A stretch of DNA of 64,000 nt from Tetragonia tetragonoides (Eukaryota; Streptophyta; Magnoliopsida; Caryophyllales; Aizoaceae). The DNA lies in contig CM076151.1 of NCBI GenBank assembly GCA_038025085.1, positions 5,941,001 through 6,005,000 on the forward strand, in the 5' to 3' direction. Under the pieces are notes generated by a model. That model saw nothing but the letters and a program-made list of their open reading frames with translations, did no database searches and was not told the origin of the DNA. Shown here one piece after another: positions 1-8,861 of this stretch; positions within the stretch are counted from its first letter, which is position 1; every line of letters begins with the position of its first letter. The translations under genes and the position numbers were made by a program.

Positions 1-1058
1 TCATTACTAGGATTACCACCAAAATTACTTATCTTGTAAACCCAAACTCGTATCTCCTTGCGTTTGCGCAAAGTTGCTCCATAATAGAGTCTTGGATTTC
101 TTTGGGCACCAGTACTCTCGAAACTGTTTTTGCGTAGATGAACATTTTTATGAGAATCTCCGACACTGGTGGGCGACTTTATCCTCCAACACCGGACTGA
201 CTGTGAACTCTCCTTGAGGGGACATGCAGTGATGTGAGGGTAGCCATATCTCCCTGCTCGCATCCAGTAGAATACACCTCCAATGACAACAGCAGGTGTG
301 CACTGGGTCATACTATCACTGGAATAGGTACAACTTGGGTCATAGCGAGGCATCTCTCTCCAGCTACGACATCTTCCCTTGAGGAGAAAGCATATATGGA
401 GCGGTAACATGCCAGCACAACCACATAGTGCATGATGGATATGCCACCACTAGTACTGACGACCTCACAGTCAAACCCAATGCCCTCATCATGGTAATAT
501 ATTTTGTTGAGGGTCGGAAGTTTGACCTTTTGGCGGGTGAGTGGGTTGCAAACATATATAGAAGGCTCGAGGTTGGTGTTTCCCACGAGTGCAGAGGAGT
601 ATCCCTTTGGAGGAGGCTACCACATGGCACGGGTGCTTGCCCCTCATAAACCGGAGGCATGCACCACGAATACCATCCATGTCATCGTTGTAGGGGACAT
701 AGGGTTTGCATTCCACGTTATTGTTGTTGGTAAAGAAACCAAGGAGGCCACAGTTACTCGGCAGAGGTAACTGTGGGAGGAGGCTCATCCTGAAAGAGTA
801 GCAGCTGTCGGGTCGCTGAGGGTTAGTGATTATGTCGTGCCAGTTCTTCGAAACCGACTTGAATCTCATCAAGGACTTCAAGGGAAGCTTATGGAGGATA
901 CTGATTATCATCACGTCTTCACTGTTTATAATTGTGCCTAGGGCTAAATATGGCTTCTTGGAAATTTTCCGTTTTCGCTTCTTCAATGGAGGCATTGCAA
1001 TCTTCTCCATTATTACTGTTTCGCCTGGTCTCTGGGATCTCTCTCTTCTTTTCTCCAT
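1..1058 (-). pseudogene. F-box protein pseudogene, copy A (3' end outside window)
   Basis: Reads leftwards from an ATG at 1058. After a basic N-terminus comes an F-box with the hallmark LPLKSLMRFKSVSKNWHDII, then an F-box-associated (FBA) region with VVASSKGILLC, YVCNPLTRQKVKLP and GFDCEVV blocks. Intact family members bind SKP1 through the F-box and recruit substrates to an SCF ubiquitin ligase. The frame breaks near 570-580 (after the ASSKGILLC block) and again near 340. Homology to the C-terminal FBA part (KEIRVWVY) still continues at 20-60, so the end lies outside the window. Copies B and C (2840-4176, 5371-6779) are the closest relatives but lie on the opposite strand. The lesions differ from those of B and C, so this is independent decay. 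A sequencing error is less likely, since single-copy genes here have clean frames. Confidence 0.8.
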
Positions 1059-1139
1059 GCCCCAAGTAGGGTTTTAAGAGTATTTCTTTTTGGGTATAGG
1101 GATATTTTATTTTTATAGTTTTTATTGAGTAATTTAGTT

Positions 1140-1303
1140 TTTTTTTTTTTGGTTCATTTATCCACCGTCGACCACAGTGACTATCCCCCACGCTGGCTTG
1201 TAGCCTGTAGGCACCTCAAAAGGTGGGACAGCTGGCCAAGGAATTTAAAGCTATTTCATGCCCAAGGCGAGATTTGAACCCTCAACCTTGGTTAAGGATG
1301 GAA
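1140..1303 (-). mobile_element. tRNA-derived SINE, 5'-truncated, with 19-bp target-site duplication
   Basis: Flanked by a perfect 19-bp direct repeat (TTTATTGAGTAATTTAGTT at 1121-1139 and 1304-1322). The left border is a T-run, the poly(A) tail of a minus-strand insertion. A Pol III box B-like sequence, GGTTCAAATC on the minus strand, sits at 1271-1280; the expected box A part is missing, so the head looks truncated. It shares the CACTGTGGTCGAC-type 3' segment with the copy at 62050-62251. The target duplication and A-tail show L1-type target-primed insertion. Confidence 0.8.
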
Positions 1304-1322
1304 TTTATTGAGTAATTTAGTT

Positions 1323-1713
1323 ATTTGAAGTGGGTTATAATTAGGAAACTATATACTGTACCTTTGTTAGGTGACTAGGTGAGTATTAGTAGATCTAGCT
1401 GGACTGCGCACAGGGGCGGACCTAGTGCCTAGTGCGGGGCACTAGGGTCCCAGGTACTCAGTTTTTTTTGGAAAATTTTGCTAAAATACCCTAATAATTT
1501 AGTTTTGGTACCCAAGAAGCTTAAAGAAGATTAAAGGTTATAATCATAGTTTAAATTGAAGGCCATAGTAATCCATATCAAGAAGATTACAGAAGCTTTA
1601 TAATGAGTTTATGAGTACAAGGAGCATAGACATGAAATAAGAACAAGCAGTGCCAAAAATGCTAACTAATTAACCCCCACATCAAGTCGAATCTGTACCA
1701 ATAAATAAGCTAA
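1323..1713. other. Spacer between SINE and exonuclease-like gene
   Basis: AT-rich with no supported gene. The stretch at 1410-1445 (CAGGGGCGGACC followed by repeated ctagtgc) resembles the terminus of a plant hAT-type or LTR element, but no partner end was found. The part next to 1714 is presumably the 3' UTR of the minus-strand gene. Confidence 0.4.
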
Positions 1714-2463
1714 TCAATTATGAGCTAAAAAATCAAAACAGCTGAACCAAGACGATTTTCCATGTTTGGTGTCCTCCAAACTAGCTGGTTGTGTGACTTC
1801 GACGACAGAGCTTAAAAGCTTGAAACCAATCCGGTAACAGGCAACAGCATTGCTGACTGCAAGCGCAACCTGATCCTCCGTCATTACGCTGAGGTTACTC
1901 TTATCCAACTCAATAGTCGTGTGCCCAACATCGCCCACGTTGGGGACCTCGACCTCCTGAGCAATTTCAGCCAAACTCAACTCCATCAGGTTAGGTTTCT
2001 TCAGCACCCTGGCCGCTAACTCCCCCACTTCCACCCCAAATTTAGCACCATCAACGCGGTGGACCTTCTCTTTCGGGGGTTTCACGAGGCAGATTCTCTT
2101 ATCTGCTAGAAACTTGCAAAGTTCTGTTCCAACAGGATACGAATTAGTAGAGTTGAGTTCGGCTATGTGAATTATGAGGCATCTTCCTCCTGCATAGAGG
2201 ACTAGTTTTTTTGTTCTCGGGCCTTCTACCTTGCCTTCTGGTGACATCCTCTCGACCTCTAGAATGTTTAGTCCCACCACTTGGATCTCGCCGCTTAGAA
2301 CAGCTTCCTCTAGTTTTTTGAGGTGCTTTGCTGTGACATCTTGATCATCAACTACATTCACCTTAACCGCAGCAGTAGTGCCTTCAACTTTAATGGAGTG
2401 TTCACCCATCTTCTCCAGGTAATTTTTGGTATCATATTTTCTCTCTTGGATGGTCTGCCTCAA
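1714..2463 (-). CDS. Werner-type 3'-5' exonuclease-like protein, probably catalytically dead
   Basis: A single-exon 249-aa ORF. Its layout matches small plant proteins of the DEDDy 3'-5' exonuclease (WRN-exo, RNase H-fold) family: QERKYD near the N-terminus, a first strand VVGLNILEVE near residue 62, KLVLYAGGRCLIIHIAEL in the middle (family: LQLCVGxRCLIIQL), LCKFLADKRICLV, then an ELAARVLKKPNL segment and a C-terminal QVALAVSNAVACYRIGFKLL. In active members the first strand carries D-x-E (VGLDIEW) and the last motif carries Y and D (YACVDAFVS). Here these read GLNILE and LAVSNAVACY, so the metal-binding Asp and the Tyr/Asp pair appear lost. A Met at codon 19 (MGEHSIK) is an alternative start. 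The 5' end is partly duplicated at about 4905-5000. It could be an expressed non-catalytic paralogue or an early pseudogene with an open frame. Confidence 0.65.
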   Translation of the reverse strand: MRQTIQERKYDTKNYLEKMGEHSIKVEGTTAAVKVNVVDDQDVTAKHLKKLEEAVLSGEIQVVGLNILEVERMSPEGKVEGPRTKKLVLYAGGRCLIIHIAELNSTNSYPVGTELCKFLADKRICLVKPPKEKVHRVDGAKFGVEVGELAARVLKKPNLMELSLAEIAQEVEVPNVGDVGHTTIELDKSNLSVMTEDQVALAVSNAVACYRIGFKLLSSVVEVTQPASLEDTKHGKSSWFSCFDFLAHN

Positions 2464-4176
2464 ACAAAGATGAACTTGGAAAAACCCTTTGTTGCAGGCT
2501 TGATTTTAACTATTAATAAAACGTATTTATAATGGTTTCCATCTCTATCTCTAATACAAATCTTTTAAGATTTTGTTGATCAAAAAAGATCATTTAAGAG
2601 TTTCAATTATAGAAGGACTCGGAGAAACCCTGCAAGATAAATAGTAAAGTGTTTTATTTAGTTTTTTGGTGAAAAAGTGTGTTATTTTGATAATTATAAC
2701 GATGGAATTTTATAATGTATAAGAATTTTATTACTTATAGAATTCTAGATGTAAATTGATTCATATAGCAGGATTATATCTATATAAGAGGAGGAAACCA
2801 GAAAAAGAAGAGGAGATCCCAAAACAAAATAGAACAGTAATGGAGAACATTATTACAGAGCCGCTAATGAAGAAGCCATCCTTAGAGCTAGGCAGTAGAA
2901 GTAGTAGTACTACTGTATTGAGTGAAGACCTATTGATCAGTATCCTAAACAGGCTACCCTTGCAATCGTTGATGAGATTCAAGTCGATATCGAAGAGCTG
3001 GCACGACATGATCGCCAATGCTCATCGTCCTGACAGCTGCTACTCTTTAAGGATGAGCCCGGCTTCTTTACCTTGCAGCCATCTCCGCCTCCTCGGTTTC
3101 TTCACCGACACGGAAGGCAACTGCTTTGTCCCGTACAACGATGTTGATAATTCTGGTGATGCGTGTCTCCGGTTCTTCAAGGCCCTACATAGGCTCTTTG
3201 AAATTGAAGGCCGTGTCCATGTGTTAGCCTCTTCCAAGGGGATACTCCTTTGCACCACCCATGCGAAATTTGTCCCTAAACTCATGTATGTATGCAATCC
3301 TCTCACCTGTCAAAAGGTGGAACTCCCCAAACTCGACAGGGGAGCGCGAGGCTATGAAGTAATTGGGTTCGACTGCCAGGTGATTGTCAGTGCTGCTAGT
3401 GGCGTCTGTCATGCACTATGTGGTTGTGTTGGCGTGTCAATCCTCCATCTATGTTTTCTCCTCAAGGGAAGGGTGTCATAGCTGGAGAATCCTATCTTGG
3501 GCTGCAATTGGCTCCAGCATGGAATTTCATTATAGTAACACTAACCGCGTTCCAGCTGTTCTCATCGAAGGTGTTTGCTACTGGATCCCGAGAGATGGTG
3601 ACAAAATCGTGGCATGTAATCTGACAGAGGGATCAGATTCAGATACAGTCCGGTGTTGGGAAATAGAGTCGCCGACCATGGACAACCTTTTGCAGGCATA
3701 TGATCCTCATTCGGAGGAGTATCATGATCCTTATTCTATTGAATTGACAAGTCTTAGTTCAATAGGTAACAGCCTCTATTATGGAGCAGCTTCATACACT
3801 CCTAAGGAGATAGGAATTTGGGTTTATGAGAAGAGTAATATTGGTGATCATGGTGATGTTGCTGCTGGTTACTGGAAACTCAAACATACTGTAAGGGTAC
3901 AGGAAATACTGGAGACACCGCGAAAAGTTTCAACTTGATGCAGGTTTTCTTGATCGTTGTTTGTTGGATTTTCACAACTTTCACCCTTGTGATCCAGGGG
4001 TTATCTTTTTCACTCTTGAAGAGACAGACACACAAGTATTCTTTTTCTCCTACAGGTTTGAAGACAATACGTTGAAGCTTCTCTTTAAAGTCGGTCGCTG
4101 TGAGAGATTCTCCCCGTTTGAATGGTCACCATGGCCACATCTGCTTTCACAAGCCAAGTATTACCTATTAGCATAG
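2395..4176. repeat. Tandem segmental duplication, unit 1 (partner about 4905-6779)
   Basis: The sequence from the exonuclease-like start region through the spacer into F-box copy B is repeated about 2.5 kb downstream into F-box copy C. Matching landmarks are the GTTCACCCAT..TTCTCCAGGT stretch with GGTGGTCTGCCTC-like sequence (2398-2463 versus 4910-4990), CCATCTCTATCTCTAATAC (2540 versus 5173), GAGAAACCCTGCAA (2622 versus 5227) and the F-box genes themselves. The duplication therefore included an 80-100 bp 5' fragment of the minus-strand gene, now stranded at 4905-5000. Confidence 0.75.
2840..4176 (+). pseudogene. F-box protein pseudogene, copy B
   Basis: The ATG at 2840 opens an FBA-type F-box protein with F-box SEDLLISILNRLPLQSLMRF at about residues 31-50 and KSISKSWHDMI following. 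FBA blocks include VLASSKGILLC, YVCNPLTCQKVELP, GFDCQVIVSAASG, IEGVCYW, VRCWEIESP, IGNSLYYGA and IWVYEKSN, with C-terminal FEWSPWPHLLSQAK. The frame changes twice. Near 3401, GGCGTCTGTCATG replaces GGCGTACCTGTCATG of copy C, a 2-nt deletion. Near 3914-3919, an ACAC repeat is one unit shorter than in copy C, again 2 nt. The protein would stop at 3481, losing most of the FBA domain. Transcription could still yield an F-box-only peptide of about 210 residues, which is speculative. Confidence 0.85.
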
Positions 4177-4745
4177 AAATCCCTTGTTATCGAAACAAAA
4201 TGCCTTTCTCGAGTTGTATAGATAAGCTCTTAATGGTTTTAAGTAACCATATTGTACTCCATTTGACTGGTGTTTTTCCCTTGTTTGCTGTAAATGATTC
4301 AGAATCAGGTTGATTTTCTGACAGATTAAGCCAAAAACTTAAGAAACTAAATGTTCTACTACGATTACTTCATCAGTATGCCACTAATCATCTTGCTAAA
4401 TCACTAATGCAGCTCTAGTTTGCAACTAGAGCTAGTGGCAAAACAGAGCTGTGCTCCTGTGTATTTTGTGAAAACCAATCTACACAACTAGATTTCTGCA
4501 CACACATAATATTCACAATATTCCAAGAAACTATTTTAAAAAAAATTCCTTTTTAAAAAATTTCGGCATTTGGCTTAAATGGCTGAATTCATCAATTTGT
4601 ATTTACTTATTGGTGCAGCTGTCTGGGTAACTCAGCTTGTAAGACCTAAGAAATCTGTTATGGAGGTCTCTGGTTGAGTCTTCTCAACTATCAAGGCCAC
4701 GGAGGTTTTCCTGGTCATTAACTCATGCTCATAGGACTAATAGCC
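4177..4745. other. Spacer downstream of F-box copy B
   Basis: No gene supported. The 3' flank of copy B resembles the flank of copy C: AAATGGCTGAATTCATCA at 4578-4596 recurs at 7132-7150, followed in both by a GGTGCAGC..GGGTA stretch. The last 15 bases (4731-4745) are the left target-site duplicate of the LINE tail that follows. Confidence 0.5.
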
Positions 4746-4844
4746 ATGTGGCAGACTATTTGGCTCACTTTTGGTAAAGGATGCCTTAGGTTAACCTGCT
4801 GGTTACCTGGTATTTCTAGCCTTTTCAAAAAAAAAAAAAAAAAA
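4746..4844 (+). mobile_element. 5'-truncated LINE tail with poly(A) and 15-bp target-site duplication
   Basis: A short insert of about 100 bp ends in a run of about 19 A. The direct repeat ATAGGACTAATAGCC lies at 4731-4745 and again at 4845-4859. The insert begins with codons reading VADYLAHF, which matches the conserved end of the RNase H domain of plant LINE ORF2 (..NxVADxLA..). This is a severely 5'-truncated non-LTR retrotransposon copy. Confidence 0.75.
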
Positions 4845-4904
4845 ATAGGACTAATAGCCGTAATAAGGGTGTTTGCCAATGGAGTTGTTCATCCAATAAG
4901 ATGT

Positions 4905-5370
4905 AGTGTTCACCCATGTTCTCCAGGTGATTTTTGGGTTATCATATTTTGTCTCTTGGCTCAAAAAAGAAAGTCAAGGTGGTCTGCCTCAAAAAAGATG
5001 AACTCTTTTTTTATAGAATTTCATTATAGGTTTTTTCTAATTGATAAAAAAAACTAGTTTCCTTTTAACAAAACATCTTTACCAGAATAATATCCTAAAA
5101 CGTATAATACCAAAACGTTCCATATTTTCCTAGATATACATATGGAACATAAATTGGCAAAATATAATTTTCCATCTCTATCTCTAATACTAAATCGTTT
5201 AAGAGTTTTATTATAGAAGAACTCTGAGAAACCCTGCAATATATGGTAAGTGTTTTATTTTGATAACGGAACTGCTTAACGTAAATCCAAAATTACGACG
5301 ATAGAACTTTATTACTAAATTTTAGCTGTAATTTTATTCATATGTAGCAGGATTATACGTTTGTCCGTCC
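4905..5370. repeat. Duplicated 5' fragment of exonuclease-like gene plus F-box upstream region
   Basis: Partner of 2395-2840 (see that entry). It retains about 90 bp related to the start of the minus-strand exonuclease-like gene, but the rest of that gene is absent, so this is a stranded non-functional gene fragment. The remainder is the presumed promoter region of F-box copy C. Confidence 0.65.
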
Positions 5371-6779
5371 ATGGAGGAGCAAACAGAAAAAGAAGAGGAG
5401 ATTTCAAAACAAAATAGAAAAGTAATGAAGAACAAGGCAAAGCTGCCAATGAAGCCATCCTTAGACCTAGGCAATAGCAGTAGCAGTATTACTACTAGCA
5501 ATTGCATTAGCACTGTTCCTATATTGAGTGGAGACATATTGATCAGTATCCTAATCAGGCTACCCTTGAAATCATTGATGAGATTCAAGTCGATATCGAA
5601 GAGCTGGCACGACATGATTGCCAATGTTCATCGTCCTGACAGCTGCTACTCTTTGAGGATGAGGCCAGCCTCTTTTCCTTGCAGAGAACTCCGCCTCCTT
5701 TGTTTCTTCACCAAAGTCAAAGGCAACCGCTCTTGCTATGTCCCATACAATGATGTGGACAATGCTCGTGATGCGTGTCTCCGGTTCTTGAGGGCCCAAC
5801 ACTTGCTCCATATTGCTATGTGTTAGCCTCTTCCAAGGGGATACTTCTTTGCACCACCCCCGCGATATTTTTCTCTGGACTCATGTATGTATGCAACCCA
5901 TTCACCTGTCAAAAGGTGGAACTCCCCAAGCTCGACATAAGTTCAAATGCACTAGACTATGAAGCAATTGGGTTCGACTGCCAGGTGATCATCAGTGCTG
6001 CTAGTGGCGTACCTGTCATGCACTATGTGGTTGTGTTGGTGTGTAACCCCTCCATCTATGTTTTCTCCTCGAGGGGAGAGTGTCATAGTTGGAGAATCCT
6101 GTCGTGTGAAATTGGCTCCAGCTTTCCATTTCATGTCATGAATGACCACATTCCAGCTGTTCTGATCGAAGGTGTATGCTACTGGATGCTGAGCTATGGG
6201 GACAACATGGTGGCATGTGACCTGACAGCCGGATCAGATCCAGATACAGTCCGGTGTTGGGAAATAGAGTCGCCAGTCAAGTACCTTCCTGATCATGGGG
6301 AATATCTTATTTTGGGTGCTATTTTTCAGAAGGATTATGATCTTTATTTTAGGACATTGACAAGTCTTAGTTCAATAGGTAACCGCCTCTATTATAGAGC
6401 AACTTCGTACACTGGTAAGGAGATACGAGTTTGGGTTTATAAGAGTAGTAATAATGGTGGTCATGGTGATGGTGCTTCTAATTACTGGAAACTCAAACAT
6501 ACTGTAAGGGTACAGGAATTACTGGAGACACACCGCGAAGAGTTAAGAGGATGCAATAATTGATGCAAGATTTCTTGGTTTATATGAGTTGAAGTTTGCG
6601 AGCTTTCACCCTTGTGATCCAGGGATTATCTTCTTCACTCTTAAACTAAAGACATATACTTTTTCTCCTACAAATTTGAAGGCGATATTTTGAAGCTTCT
6701 CTATAAAAGCGATAGCTGTGAGAGCTTCATCCCGTTTGAATGGTCACCATGGCCACATTTGCTTTCACAAGCCAAGTAA
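5371..6779 (+). pseudogene. F-box protein pseudogene, copy C
   Basis: The ATG at 5371 gives MEEQTEKEEEISKQN, then the F-box SGDILISILIRLPLKSLMRF and KSISKSWHDMI. The first frame stops at 5824 after HLLHIAMC. Comparison with copy B shows a deletion of about 13 nt around 5810, just before VLASSKGILLC. FBA homology resumes in another frame (YVCNPFTCQKVELP, GFDCQVIISAASG, IYVFSSRGECHSW, IEGVCYW, VRCWEIESPV, IGNRLYYRA, IRVWVYKSSN) to a stop at 6561. A third frame carries FHPCDPGIIFFTL and WSPWPHLLSQAK to TAA at 6777-6779. Copy B lacks the 13-nt lesion and copy C lacks both 2-nt lesions of copy B, so they decayed separately after duplication. Confidence 0.85.
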
Positions 6780-8430
6780 TTATGGAGCTACGGAGTACTA
6801 CCTACTAGCATTGAAATTCCTTGTTATTGAAACAAATTGCCTTTCTCAAGTTGTATTTATAAGTTCTTCATGTTTTAGAGTAACTAGCCAGCTAGTGGCG
6901 AAACAAGGCAGTGCTCCTGTCATCCTGTGTATACCCTGTTCCATGATAAAAATATGTGGAATATTGGCTTGCCTTCTTTTGATCAAAAGAGCCATATATA
7001 TAGGCTATATAAAGCTTATCAATTTATGCTAGAAGACAAATATACAAAACTAGATTTTGGTATACACTTAATAATCTCAATAGTCAAAGACAGTCTATAA
7101 GAATACCTTGTAAAATTTAAGCATTGTACTTAAATGGCTGAATTCATCAGTTTTTATCTACTTATTGTGGTGCAGCAGCCAGGGTAGCTCTGAGAGGTCC
7201 CAGCCTCCCAGGTACGAGCCTCCTCAGGGCCACAAGAGATTTCCTGGTCGTTAACTTCAGGTTTATGGGATTAGTCGGGCAAAGGATGTCCATGTTATCG
7301 TTAACTTCAGGTTTATGGGATTAGTCGGGCAAAGGATGTCCATGTTATCTAATTTCTTTTAACGGTGCTGCAGCTGAGGTTGCATAATCACCAAGTCTAG
7401 ATATAAGATGCTCAATAAAGCAAATTGAAACTGTCAAAGTCAAGGGTGGTGATATGTGCCCTGATTGATGCAAGAAGGCAGCTGGGTTTGTTGAGTATAT
7501 CTTCGTTTCGTGTTAGACCTTTGATGGAGTTAGTTAGATTAGTTCTTTAGAAGGAGCTTTTTAATTGCCTAAACTTGTATTCTAGTACTCAGCTTTTGCT
7601 CGGATAATTTGAGAAGAACTTGATGTTTAATCATGAAGGTGTCCTGTAAAGGAAGGTCAAGGAAATTAAGGTCTTCTGTATCAGTCACAATATGATGTGC
7701 AGAATCTAGATCAAATAGAGAAGGCATATATACGTAGGAGTTCAGGCAAAGGTTTTATTTCGGCTCAACTATAACTTTTCAAGTAATATACTTTCATTGG
7801 ATTGCAGTTCAGTTCTGAACGCTTCGGAAGAAAAAAGCTTTCGGATATAAATGTAGAAGAACCGCCAACATCATTATTTTTTAGGCTACATATCAGGGCA
7901 CAAATCACCTCCGTTGCCTTGCATCAATGAAGACATCTTATGTTTCAGTCGTTTGGACTTCAGGACGAAGTACTGTGTACAACTGAGGATTGGATCTGAT
8001 TAATTTAGAGGTCTGTCTGTTTTCAGTGTCATATAGTTTTCAAACATCATGTCATAATAACCAGATACCTGTTGGGTGAATATGGGTGGAAACAACAATC
8101 TACCTAACTTGAACTGAGCTGGAAGGGAAACCAAACAACTGAGTTCTGGGTCCAGACATTTAGATTCATTCACATAATCACATGGCTATGTTGTGTATGC
8201 TTTCCAAGCATTGTAAGTGACAGAGAAGCTAATAGGAGCCATTCAATGGATATAGTACTTGTAGGAGGTGGAGCATCCTCATAAAAAGCAACAGGTGGGG
8301 TTGAAGAAACAAGAACAAGAGGTTCATGAGAAAGGTTTTGGTGTTAGGCTGTTAGCTAACCAAACCAAACAAAAACATGTGGGAGCTTCATGAGGTGGGT
8401 CATCCTTTGAATGTCAAGCAATTCAGGCAG
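6780..8430. other. Spacer between F-box copy C and SAUR gene
   Basis: No gene supported. It holds the 3' flank shared with copy B (around 7130), a 50-bp perfect tandem duplication (7250-7349) and, from about 7900, the upstream region of the SAUR gene, which is recognisably repeated upstream of the second SAUR (about 9930-10480). Confidence 0.5.
7250..7349. repeat. Perfect 2 x 50-bp tandem duplication
   Basis: The unit starting GTTAACTTCAGGTTTATGGG occupies 7250-7299 and is repeated without change at 7300-7349. No spacer lies between them and there are no mismatches, so the duplication is recent or has been homogenised. Confidence 0.95.
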
Positions 8431-8438
8431 TATAAATA
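8431..8438 (+). promoter_or_regulatory. TATA box of SAUR gene
   Basis: TATAAATA lies 129 bp before the SAUR ATG. It sits in a block conserved upstream of both SAUR copies (CTTCATGAGGTGGGTCAT, then a gap, then AGTATAAATAGCT and TAAGCCATT), which suggests a shared core promoter. Confidence 0.7.
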
Positions 8439-8567
8439 GCTGGTTAAGCCATTGCAAACTCCATTATCTAGTCAACGCTTCTCTCTCGTAAACAGCCTTC
8501 CATCAATCTACTTTTTTGTAAGTTTCATCATCTTTCTCGTTTGAACACGCAAAATTTGCAGACAAAG

Positions 8568-8861
8568 ATGGCTATCCGTTTGCATTCTGTACTCTCCCAT
8601 GCAAAGCAGATTGTCAAGCAACAGTCTCTTTATACCAAACATCAGACATCAGTTCCAAAGGGCCACGTTCCAGTTTATGTAGGAGACAAAGCAGAGAAGA
8701 AGAGATATGTGGTGCCACTTTCTTACCTGAGCCACCCTGCATTTCAATACTTGCTACACCGCGCTGAAGAAGAGTTTGGATTCGCTCATCCCATGGGTGG
8801 CCTCACCATACCTTGCACTGAAGAAACATTCTTTAGTCTAACTTCTGCACTCAATGTCTAG
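8568..8861 (+). CDS. SAUR family (small auxin-up RNA) protein
   Basis: Intronless, 97 aa, starting [20 protein letters not shown] chose the ATG at 8568 because it matches the family N-terminus and the second copy. The SAUR core is complete: [20 protein letters not shown] (residues about 33-52), [24 protein letters not shown], then the [10 protein letters not shown] motif and a short C-terminus. Clade members of this type act early in the auxin response and promote cell expansion, with some family members inhibiting PP2C.D phosphatases at the plasma membrane. That function is family knowledge, not shown here. The intact partner of a tandem pair; the other copy (10617-10908) is broken. Confidence 0.93.
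   Translation: MAIRLHSVLSHAKQIVKQQSLYTKHQTSVPKGHVPVYVGDKAEKKRYVVPLSYLSHPAFQYLLHRAEEEFGFAHPMGGLTIPCTEETFFSLTSALNV

Noticed and set aside
1410..1445. CAGGGGCGGACC as a transposon terminus
   Set aside because: No matching inverted end or target duplicate could be found, so no element is claimed.
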